Assembly: GCA_000469685.2 (NCBI GenBank) | Contig: LS997562.1 | Location: 12,871,514 to 12,935,513 of the forward strand | Direction: 5' to 3' | DNA length: 64,000 nucleotides | Origin: Haemonchus contortus | Lineage: Eukaryota > Nematoda > Chromadorea > Rhabditida > Trichostrongylidae | In this document: positions 50,574 through 61,088 of the stretch, piece by piece | How the letters are laid out: each line of letters starts with the position of its first letter | How positions within the stretch are numbered: position 1 is the first letter of the stretch | Program-made: the position numbers and the translations under genes | The notes under the pieces: model-generated | What the model saw: only the letters and a program-made list of their open reading frames with translations | The model's database searches: none | Told to the model about the DNA's origin: nothing

Positions 50574-50989
50574 TCGCGCCAAACGACGTACACCCCCTTA
50601 TATCTGGCAACGCTACCTTTTCAGCGCACGTCGTTAGTCTCAGAAAGCGCTTAGCGTTCTAAGGTCATCACTGACGCCGATCATCGGTTGACATACGGCA
50701 ATTCGGCAATACGACACCGATTGAATAGGTAAAAGGAAAGATTTGAGGGTGAAGGCTTCGTTTCGAGGGAAAGAGAGGAAACGGTAACCCAAGAGAACGA
50801 AGAAGAAAATTAGTGGACACGAAAAGGTTGGGAAAAAAATGTGTGACCTGAGCTTACTGCCAAGCTAAATCTCAAAGCCGATATGGAGACACCCACTCTC
50901 ACTACGCAACAAATCCCACTAGCTCTCTCTGGATTTTTTTCCGAATGTCCGAAAGTGGCAGGATTAGGATGCGAAGTGGAGGGGGACGG

Positions 50990-51222
50990 AACATTCACCC
51001 GATTCTGGATGGACGAGGCGAAATTCAAGTGATTTAAAAGACTCTGGCGCCTACCATTGGGGCCCGAATTTGAAGTAAGGAAGCTAAATAGCATCAGCTG
51101 GCCCTAATTATACAATCTACTTAGAACCTGTACCATAACGATGGGCGCCAGCTGTTCGAATTACCATGATTTTTGCCGCGTCGTTTGCCACGTCCATCCA
51201 GAATTGGGTGAATGTACCCATA
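50990..51222. repeat. hairpin unit D2
   Basis: Arms acattcacccgattctggat and inverse; interior actctggcgcctaccattgg. About the same size as D1. Confidence 0.7.
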
Positions 51223-51289
51223 CCCTAAGTAAAAAATGGCAATTAGACATATTGCCCGTGACAATTAACGACATCTGTTATTCCAAGAC

Positions 51290-51552
51290 AGACCACTGGG
51301 GGACGCACGATTCGTGCGATTCTGGGCGCGCGCGGCAAATTGCGCGGCGGAATCCGTGATGATTCGAACGACTCTGACGCCTACTATTGGAGCACAAACT
51401 TGAAGTTGAGTAGATTAGTAGGATCAGCTGACCATACCCAACTATTCCACTTCAAGTTTGTGCCCCAATAATAGGCGTCAGAGTCGTTCGAATAATTACG
51501 AATTCCGCCGCGCAATTTGCCGCGCGCACTCAGAATCGCACGAATCGGTACA
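51290..51552. repeat. hairpin unit D3
   Basis: Arms cgattctgggcgcgcgcggc and inverse; inner arms actctgacgcctactattgg and inverse are nearly perfect. The youngest-looking of the three. Confidence 0.8.
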
Positions 51553-51561
51553 CACCCCAGA

Positions 51562-51770
51562 CCACTGGCTGGTTGCATAGTCCGCGACTCAGCCCGCGAG
51601 CGAGCCAGCGACCGGAGGACTACTCGTCCGGCGGCATCGACCAAGATTCAGTTGTAAACAAAGGGCAAGCGCCGCCCCCCGATGCTCGCTTGCGGGTCGA
51701 ATCGCGGGCTATGAAAACAGCCACTGTGGGACCGAATACAATATTCGGTCCCCACAGTGGCTGTTTATCA
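51562..51770. repeat. palindrome family C, copy 4 plus a second hairpin
   Basis: The outer hairpin has ccactggctggttgcatagt against gctatgaaaacagccact. It is followed by a perfect hairpin of about 50 bp (51716-51768) with arms cagccactgtgggaccgaat. Confidence 0.75.
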
Positions 51771-52916
51771 GTAACTACATTTCTTGAGCGGCTTTTAGCA
51801 TATCGGCTCTTACCAAGAGCTTATATATTTCAATTTTTACAATTTGAGATCTAAACAGCATAGAAAGAGTGAAACAGAGGCAACCGCAGCTGAGTAGCTG
51901 TACAGTGTAGTACATAGTAGCAATAGACTACAAGGAAGTCTTAAGAATTCACCATAGAATCAGAAACTTAAGGATCGCAGGAAGGAAGAACTTATATACA
52001 TATATACGTACATATATACAATCATATCAGTCCCTTGGTGAAGGTTGACCGCGCTTTACGCTTCTACTGTAATAGTCTACACATTTCGCAGTAGTCGCGC
52101 CACAGATTCAGAACCTTTTGGATTATAGCAATGAAGGGACTTCATTTTATAGGACACCACTCTAAAGAGGACACATTTGTGATAGCAGCAGCCATGTTCT
52201 TGACTTGTAGTTCTTTGATGGAATTGTTGGAAATCGATAGGTAATTGCTAAGGTTACACTTTCCATCAGAGAACAATTCCGGCTTTTTTCAATGTGACGA
52301 CAAAGGTACACGATTATTGATGACTTTTCTAGGAATATGATGGGTAATATGATGATACAGCATCATTTTGTTTTAAAACTATGCTATGTTCAAAGAAGGA
52401 TGCATCATCACTACACGGTGAAACATGGAAAATGAAAATGACGGCTAAACAAGGCCCATTATTAAACCAGACATTTTACTCTTGACCGCTGATTTTTTGA
52501 TATAGCGAAAACTTGTTAGTTTACGAGATGGCGATAATAGTTTGGAGTGAAAGTACAATTAATTAAACAAAATATCACGGAAGAAGTAAAGTTCACATGA
52601 GGCGCAACTCATACAACTTACCCTATTTCGAGTCAACTGGTATGACCTTGATGCCACTGAGTAGTTGACCTCCGACGACGTGTTGCGCCATAAGAGGGTG
52701 GGTGCGATCCGGCAAAACCTTGAATTGATTTGTAGATTATGTTACGCCTCAATAAGCATTCGATGAACGAGTCAAAATACGAGGAACTAAGCTTAGCATC
52801 AGAGACGAAGCTGGAAGAGTTGACTATCGTTCATCAAGTAAAAGAAGAGGAAATCTCAAAAGGTTACAGTTCCTATACTACAAATTCCCAAAAGACAACG
52901 CAACGTGTCATCTTCA
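51771..52916. other. no gene found
   Basis: Short ata-rich tract near 51990-52020; nothing else recognised. Confidence 0.45.
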
Positions 52917-53541
52917 AAAGCACAGTTCACGATAATTTTGGGTAATCCAGTTTATGATGAAAAATGGAAGACAAGATCGAAACTAGTGCGATTGAGGTGA
53001 AGAAACTACGTGCAACGGTGCTTCCATAGTGAAAAAAGGCCTCCAAAAACCGTTAAAAAGGGGGCTGGACGAGAATGAAACAAGAAAAATGAAGAAGAGT
53101 GGGGCGTCTGGACGAGCTAAACAGTGTGTTCCACTGCGCGCGTGTGGGTCCTGGTGCGAATAACAGACAATGGTAAGCAAAAATTCATTCACTTATAAGC
53201 ATAAATAAACCTAGGAGTAGGAAATTAAATAAGGGATCGCGGCAGCAAAAAGAAAAACAGAGGGAAAAGAATGGGAGAAAAAGATCGTCTCATCACTCGG
53301 CGCTTAGCTGATTGTGCGTGGGTCCTAGAACGAATAATAGCAACCTGTATTGTCTCGACACTCGTCTAACGTGACACCGATCGAGGGGAGGGAAAGCGAA
53401 CTACGGCAGCAACGGGACTTCCACTATGCCCTACGTGCCAAGTTTGTGGGAGCGAGAGGGCCACGTCTACCACCCATGGTGAGCGCTGAGTATGTTCAAA
53501 AAAAGAACTCAGTAACCTTTTCTATCGTGAACCGTGCCTTT
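52917..53541. mobile_element. MITE family A, copy 4
   Basis: The ends GCACAGTTCACGATAATTTT and CTATCGTGAACCGTGCCTTT bound about 625 bp. The interior differs from the other copies and may contain a nested insertion. It borders the LINE fragment at 53560. Confidence 0.65.
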
Positions 53542-53559
53542 AAGGGGGCAGTGCCTCGA

Positions 53560-55000
53560 GAAGTAAGGGCTGAGAGTCAAGAGTAAATCCACTACCCATA
53601 TGATCATTTTTTTCAAGACCATACAAATCCAGCACGTCTGCATGTTGCCCTACACGTGTATCCCCTGTTGTCCCCTTAATTATCGATTTCCCTAGCAACG
53701 TCTCCATTTGTTGCTGCAGCGAGCCAAAGTGATCCAGTGGTTCGTCCTCGTTCGAGGGACACGAGGTATAGCACTCCTTTTTCAGAGCTTTCTTGAAAAG
53801 GTCTGACCATCCCTCCCGTTGGCCGCCGTCCTGGTGCTCGTTTGACGTCCCGAGAGATTCAGTCAGCAAGTAGCCGGACCTGCTCAGCGGCCATCACGAA
53901 AACGAATGACGTGTCCGGCCCAAATGTTCTTCGATTTCCAAGCAGGAGCAAAGCTATGCCTGATCTTCATTCGTTAACAGAGTTCGAAACCCTGCGCTTT
54001 CCTGTATCGGCGAATTTCGATCATCGTCGTCTTCACAGTGCGGTAAATGACGCTGAAGCATTTTCATTCTATTTGTGTAAAGTCAAGTCTCTGAGGCGTA
54101 TGTCAAACTAGGATGAACCGCAGTGTCTAAAAGGTGAGCGAACCCAACAAATGTTTTTTATCATGCTTACTACTGCTTCGATATTTTGAATTCTTTCCGA
54201 CGCCACGTTCCCTGCCTTCCGCTCAACTCCGGAGCAAGGTCGTTCAGTGTTGATCTCTCGACTGAAATACACGTGGCTAGAGCCTTCAGACTTGTTCGTT
54301 TCGTTCTGCGTAAGCAACCACAAGGGAACAACTTGTTTCCACGAACATCCATTTCGAAAATTGAAATCAATTCCTCTATAAGCGTTGTCAAATTCGGCAA
54401 GCATTCGTTCCTCTTGCTCGATGTTCGATGTTATAAGCACGATGTCGCCTCCAAAATAGAGACAGTGTGAACATGCACTAGATCTGCTCTCCAACGTTTT
54501 CCCTATTCCAAATTATGTGCGATGTTCTCGAAAGCGGCATTAAGAAGTATGGACGCGACTTGCGCTGCCGAACTCGGATCTCTCCACGTTGGCAATAACT
54601 TCCAGGTAGAATAGGGAAATCCTGGTCGTGAAGTTGTTGTAGAACTCGGGAAGCCCCCTACGTATTATTTGAGGACCACTAGCTGCTCAGCACCCTTATT
54701 CTCGTGATGCTTCAATGAGCCTTATGACAATGTGGAGGTGATCGATTGTTTTAAACCCTTTCTGGAACCCTAGCTGCTAGCATGGCTGCTCATTACCATC
54801 ATTCTGCCAATCTCGTTAAAGTGCAAAATTTCCAGGTTAGAGGAGATTGTGCAATAATTTCGATAACGACTGGATCTCCCTTCTTATAGTGCAACAGAAT
54901 CTTGATAGTGTGCAGGTTCGACTCCCATTGAATCTCGGTATTTTCCTTTTTCAGTTGAAGCTTTTTACTTGTTGAGGAGCACAGTCGAGATCTGAACAGC
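53560..55000 (-). mobile_element. LINE (RTE/CR1-like) fragment
   Basis: From high to low coordinates: EIQWESNLHTIKILLHYKKG (RT start), GGDIVLITSNIEQEERMLAE (after the catalytic box), and REGWSDLFKKALKKE (C-terminal domain). The segment carrying the FADD-type catalytic pair is damaged. Its low end abuts the right end of a MITE at 53541. Confidence 0.8.
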
Positions 55001-56123
55001 GCTGCTGTTTCGACGTTTTCGTGTTCTTCGCTGCACGAAAGCAAAGAGCCACTTAAGAACTATTCGCTTCAGCACTACTTCTGCCCACGTTGAGCATGCA
55101 GTAAACAAAGCTCTCCAGAAGCCGCTTATGCCCGAACACGACTTTGAGCCCTTCCCGTCACCGACCACTTCTGTAGCATACGATGACAAAAGATTAACTA
55201 CTGTAAAGTCGAGCATGCGCGTGAAAAGCAGAGTGAGGGTTTGACGAAAAGTGGTGGAAGACTCTTCCGATATTCTGTTTCAGTAAAAACACCCGACTCT
55301 TTTGTCGGTGAGACCACACGCCGCACACTTTGCGCACGGCGCAGCCCACATTTCGTTCCGAGATGGTAACGTTTAAACGTGTAGAGGCTCTGTGGTTAAA
55401 ATGACTTTTTCGTGCGCGAATAATTTAGTACAACATCGAAAACGCTGCTACGGTTAGCAATTCCGCGCGTTTTTATAAGTTTTTCAATTTATCTGACACA
55501 CCGCCTCACTGTTTCATTGTCTAATTTCTCCATTTTTGCGCCTTGGCGAAGACACCTACACCTTCGTTGCTTCTGCTGCCGCATGTTCCTTGGAACTATT
55601 GTGCAGCCTCGAAATGACGTGCAGACAGCGAGGTCCCATCGAAGCGGTTATTCTGTTGATAGCGTACTTGATCTTCATAGCTTCAGTAATCAGATCTTTA
55701 TACCCTTCCGAAGCAAGCGTTCCTACAGAAAATGAGAAAAGAGATAGCCAATTTTCGTTCTCGCAGCCTATTTAGCCCCTGAGATTCTGACGGCCTCTAC
55801 CGTGTGATCTCTGGTCCACAAAGCTACCGTGTCGGTGGTTCTTTGTTATCGAGAGGAGTGATACCCATATCTTACGGTTTTTGCCTGAAACTTTCACATT
55901 GGGACCCGATACCCCCTGAGTAATTAGTTATAACAGAGCAGACAGAGGTGATTATCCATCAGTAGTGACTCATGTACGCCTCTCATTTACCTTCCTAAGC
56001 GCTTCTTAAGCGATTTAGTTGTCGTTCAGCTATAATTAAAGCTCTTAGCTGCGCCGATGTGTAGGATATCAGCGGCTCCCGCAACCAACACACGTTTCCT
56101 CGCAGTATACTCCTGTATTGATA
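55001..56123. other. no gene found
   Basis: May include further decayed LINE sequence up to about 55220, but no motif is clear. tttcctcgcagtata at about 56094-56109 is mirrored at 57717-57731, beyond the Tc3-like ends. Confidence 0.4.
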
Positions 56124-57716
56124 CAGTGCGTTTCATAATTATAAGGTCACCCTCAATTTTTGCACTCTCAAAAAAAGTAAACATTAAGGATTTTTTCTAG
56201 CATCACGAACAGATTCCCCAGCACGAATAACCTATGTATCCGTTTCTTAGCCGCTGCTGCATTCTTCTGAACTTTTTTAGAAAAGTTTATCGGTTTTTAC
56301 ACCGTTTCATAATTATAAGGTCACCCTGAGAAACTGAACAGTTATTAACGAAAGAGAGGAAATTTCGTGTTTGAAGATACTTGTAAAGGTAAGCATGTGT
56401 AGCAAAGGCATTTCTAAACCTGACTGTCAACATGGCTCGTGGTCATCTGCTTTCCTCTGATGAGAAGGCTCATCATGAAGGTGGGCTCCGTACTCGAGCC
56501 ATTTCCAGGCAAATAGAGAGATCCCCTTGGTCCATTCGGAGATTTCTAGAGGGTCCTCATGTCGTTAGATATAACACCGACTGTGGACACCCATGAAAGA
56601 TTACTACCCGTGACGAACGGAAAGTACTGAGGACTGTTTCCAACAGTACGTCATCCTTGAATCAGATCCGTTCGAAATTAAACCTCTCTGTGTCGAAAAC
56701 TACAGTCTGGAGAGTAGTGAGAAGATGCGAGAACATCACCAGACAAGCAATGGAGAAGGTGCCACGAATCACCGATCGTCACAAAGAGGTTCGACTCGGA
56801 TTTGCAAAGATGAACCTGGGGAGAGATTGGGCAAAGGTAGATCTGCATCAAAATTTCACCATAGAGCTGAACAACTCCTTTTCAGGCCGCCTTTCCGGAT
56901 GAAAAGAACTTCAATCTGAACGTTCCTGACGGAAACAAGCGGTACTAACGCGACTTGAGGAAGGAATCAGTCTACTTCAGCCGTCGCAATTTCGGTGGAG
57001 GAAGTCTATGGTGTGGGGTGCATTCTGCAATGATGTCGTGTTGGATCTACCTGTCGTGAGCTGCAGTATGTATTGCAAGGATTACCAGAACGTCATGGAG
57101 CATCACCTAGTACCCTTTCTATGCCATCGCCGTCACCTCAACTATGTCTTTCAACAAGACAACTCCTCCATTCGTGAGAGCCGTGCAGCGGATGAGTGGC
57201 TACAATGCCAATAAATAAGCGTCCTGCCATGGCCAGCCTGCAGTTCCGATCTCAATCCGATGAAACATATCTGGGACATAATAGTCAGACAGGTTTATGC
57301 GAATAACCGTCAGTTCCAGGGCACAGAAGAGCTGAAACGGGCAGCTATTGAAGCATGGAGAGCGATCGATGAGGAACATCTTCGAAACCTAGTTTCTAGT
57401 ATGTCACAGGGCTCTTTGATGTTGCTCTTAAACAAGGAGGAGCTACAGATTATTAACTCTTGTACATATGCCATTAACATTGATAAATCATTTACTTTCT
57501 TAGGGTGACCTTATAATTATGAAACGGTGCAAAAGCCGACACTATCTTTAATAGATCCGTAAAAAATTTTAGGTGAAGGAGATTGGTGCCAAAATTTGAG
57601 TACGGAGGTACATTGTGACGAGGAATCTACCAGTGTTTGCCAAAAAAATTCCATTCTGGCTGCTTTCTCCGGAATCGCAAAAATTTGGGATGACCTTATA
57701 ATTATGAAACGCACTG
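56124..57716 (+). mobile_element. Tc3-like transposon with double-site long TIRs
   Basis: Outer ends CAGTGCGTTTCATAATTATA and inverse are flanked by TA (56122-56123 and 57717-57718), 1593 bp. A second copy of the terminal motif (cgtttcataattataaggtc) lies about 175-190 bp inside each end (56303 and 57502-57526). C. elegans Tc3 is known to have two transposase-binding sites per long TIR in just this layout. Confidence 0.92.
56432..57456 (+). pseudogene. Tc3-like transposase, inactivated
   Basis: The reading frame begins MARGHLLSSDEKAHHEG and has the bipartite HTH region (SRQIERSPWSIRRF; LNLSVSKTTVWRVVRR). FPDEKNFNLNVPDG carries the first Asp, VYFSRRNFGGG and MVWGAF follow, and FQQDNSS carries the second. 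The third catalytic residue (Glu in PIENLW-type blocks) reads Lys in SDLNPMKHIW. There are stops near 56595, 56945 and 57212 and frameshifts near 56870. It is dead by several lesions. Confidence 0.9.
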
Positions 57717-57731
57717 TATACTGCGAGGAAA

Positions 57732-58529
57732 TAAGAGATATAAATTGAACGATTTTAGCAGGGATTCCATACTCCAATACCCTCATGCGTCTCCGAGCAC
57801 TCACTACTCATTGATCATTCCCGTTATACTCATCGCCACCTGGAGTCAAGCCACGTAGCCTCGTCTATATCAGGCTAGGGATACTACAGAGAGAAAGATC
57901 CGTAGGTATAGTGCTCTTAATAGGATAAAAGCCCTCGTTATTCTGCGTTCAGTCGCAGTTCTAAACAAGCTCAATACTTTGAACACAAACAAGACGCAGT
58001 ATAGTTAGCATTACCTGATGAGTACGGAACATCTGATCTGACAACCGAACGTTTACACAATCGTGCTCCATCAACCAGCGATGGGCGTCCAGTATCAACT
58101 GAAAATTGTAGCTTATTTCTAAGAAGGTGAACCATTGAGTAGATTTTTATTGTAGTGCCTTAGGTAAAATTTTGCGATTAAGGGCTGTCGATTGACATGC
58201 GTTTTACCATTGCTTCCTTTCATACCTTAACCGCACCAAATTCAATGTATAATTTTGATGCAAATTATGGAGCAACTCGGATGGACGTTTTGAACTTTTC
58301 AATAATTTTATTCAAACTTTTCCCAGTGGAACTATATGGTCACTATTATGATCTACGACATACAGCCAAGAGAAGACAAGGCGCCTATTCACTTCCCAGA
58401 ATGGAGAACTCGAGTCCAACAAGTGAATCAAAGCATCTTACAGGTCACTAAAATCAGCGAATTCGAGATGCTTTCGCGTTGAACGGAACGAATATATCTG
58501 AATGCTCTAGCTATGTGCTTTAGATCGGG
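57732..58529. other. no gene found
   Basis: Short frames only, between the Tc3-like element and the LINE fragment. Confidence 0.45.
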
Positions 58530-59140
58530 AAATCAATATGGTGAGCGACCTAGCACTGGAGCCGAGCAGACGGAAACCCGCAGCGTGAGGAGCATTTAAG
58601 AGCATCGAAGGAGTAGTGAAGAAAACGAAGAACATCCGGCTCCGCGCTCACCTTTTCGACACTGCTGTCCTTCCTGCTTTGGCATACGCCTCAGACCTGG
58701 ACTCTACGAAAACAGGATGAGCATGCAGTTAGCTTCATTCATTGCGCTGTAGAAAGGACGATGCTCGGAATTTCCCTACATACGCAAGCGCAGAAGGGAA
58801 TCCGGAGATCCGAGCTATGCGACGAACGAAGATCAGGGACACCGTCGAATACGCCAAGAAATCGAAAATCAGATGGGCCGGGCACGTCATACGATATAAC
58901 CGCTGGACCAGGTCGGACTGGATCCCTCGGGACGTCAAAAGAACACAAGGACGACTACCGGCCAGATTGTCAGACTTTATCACGAAAGCTCCGGACGAAA
59001 GAAATGTTTCGCCCCGTGCCCTTCGAGTGACTGGACTACTCTGGCTCGCGACAGGGATGAATGGAGGCGTTAGTGGCGCCCGCTCGAGGAAATCGACGCC
59101 CAACGGGACAACAGTTAATACAGGTAATACAAGTAATGAA
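58530..59140 (+). mobile_element. LINE (RTE/CR1-like) 3' fragment
   Basis: The plus strand reads VVKKTKNIRLRAHLFDTAVL, KSKIRWAGHVIRYNRWTR and PRDVKRTQGRLPARLSDF, the C-terminal domain. It ends in caggtaatacaagtaat, the same 3' tail type as the copy at 42870. 5'-truncated; frameshift near 58710. Confidence 0.85.
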
Positions 59141-59165
59141 CTAGTTCCAGGAGCTGATCGCTGTA

Positions 59166-59520
59166 TTAGGTTGGTGCATACGTTATTTTCCCCACTTTTT
59201 TGTAAATATCTCAATAGCCAACCAGCTTGAAGATTACAGGTATGCACCATCCACTGCTCGACGCCAACGCTCAGGCAGCTTGTCGATTCCGTCCTCCCAG
59301 AGGGACGTGGTTGGTACTTGAAAGGTCGTCGAGAGGCTCTCTAGTCTTATCCTTTCGAACGGCACTATGACCTGCATATGCAGAGTAGGCGAGTGATAGC
59401 CAGTGCGATGAAAGAGTATCATGCACATTCCAGACACACCTGATGGCAGACTACCAACAGCCTTGAAAACGAAATACGGAAGGATCAAAAACGGTGGAAA
59501 AAAAACTTATGCATCAACTA
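59166..59520 (-). mobile_element. internally deleted mariner
   Basis: The left end TTAGGTTGGTGCATACGTTA follows TA; the right end is an imperfect inverse (aacttatgcatcaacta). Only ~355 bp remain. The minus strand retains the C-terminal transposase relic (LWEDGIDKLPERWRRAVDG). It is inserted at the 3' side of a LINE fragment. Confidence 0.8.
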
Positions 59521-59615
59521 TTTCATTCTGGTCATCAAATATTCCATTGAATGATTCCATCGCACATGAGTGGTCTTGAATATACAATGCACGCGTTAGC
59601 GTGCTCAGCCCATTT

Positions 59616-59750
<135 letters not shown>

Positions 59751-59844
59751 TAAGTGCGTGCGTGTATGTGATGTGTGTGTTGTGTGCATTTTGTGTGTTG
59801 TGTGTGACCGGGAATTCCATTCTTAACTCCTTTCCCCGTGGAGA

Positions 59845-60430
59845 CGTTCCAATTTGGTACAAGTACAGATGAAAGGATAGGAGAACACTTATGGTGTGTG
59901 GCAGGATTACACTCCGCTAACATATGGCGATGAATGCGCAAAGTGAATGTCTGACCTGAAATTCATAGCTCCTGTTCCCGTGAACGAGAGGTCTCAAGAC
60001 AGTATGGGAACGATGATGATGAGTCTCACGTCTAGACTGCGCCTACGAGGCGAAACGTCCGGGGAAATAGTAAGACCTAGAGCATTAAATTTGTCAAGAG
60101 CTGAGTGCGTGCGTGTATGTGATGTCTGTGGAAATAGTAAGACCTAGAGCGTTTGAATTTGTTCAGAGTACAGGGGGCAGTATGAGAAAACTGATGATTG
60201 TTCACCGTAAAATAAACGTCTGACAGGAAATTCATACCTCCTGTTCCCGTAGACCTTGAGCGTTTAAACTGGGTAAGAATACGGAAGGCGAGATGTGAAC
60301 ACTTATAGTAGGTGGTCGACTGAACTCTTCCCACTGGGGCGGTGCTCCAGCAAAAATTGTTAATTTGGTTATGGGATGTGCGAATTCGGTAAGGGTGCAG
60401 GCGGTATGATTAGGACACGGATGGTACGTA
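59845..60430. repeat. degenerate tandem repeat
   Basis: Diverged units recur at about 59849, 60150, 60266 and 60373, each with an aattt-ggtaagagta-like tract, a gaacacttatggt/agt tract and (twice) gaaattcatacctcctgttc. Confidence 0.55.
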
Positions 60431-61088
60431 GCGAAAAGTGATGGAAGCGGATCCCGCAGGATGGGGGATTCATGGTCCGTATAATGAGCGCAGTCTGAGT
60501 GAATTGGCCCGGTCAAATTGATGAAAGAGAAAAATGAACCAAGTTGCATTAACACATGATTGAGCAGAACTTCACACATGACGGGCGAAGCGCTCACGTA
60601 GTTGTCGAGTGCAAGTGAGTTTGGCGGTGCCGAAGCATCCAATTTGGAAGGGCGTGGATGACACGCCAATTTTATTTGTACATGTTAACATGGGTATGAA
60701 AACTTTCGCATCAGCGAACTAAGTTTTCGAATCCTCTTGACGTTTTTTTGCGAAATTTACATAGTGACTCGATTCGCGACTTTCTTTCCATCTACAGCTT
60801 CGTTCCATGTATTTCACCTTGTCACATGACCAAATGACAAGAGACGCGAACCTATGGTAAAACCATGGAAGCGCGAATTTTTTCTATTCAGCAAAATTCA
60901 AAAAAAATGAGGTTCACTCGGGTCATACTCAAGTTTCAGTTCGATAGACAATAAGTGATTGAGAAGATAGGGAACGAAAATATCGTATAAGGGAATTTGT
61001 AGATTTTGCGACTAAACTTCAATTTTAGTTGTAAAGGGGAAAGTATTTATAAAACGGATACAAACATTTACAAACAGAACCTACAAAC
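60431..61088. other. no TRMT6 3' exon found
   Basis: The C-terminal TRMT6 exons were expected here on the minus strand, but no matching frame was recognised. Confidence 0.4.
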
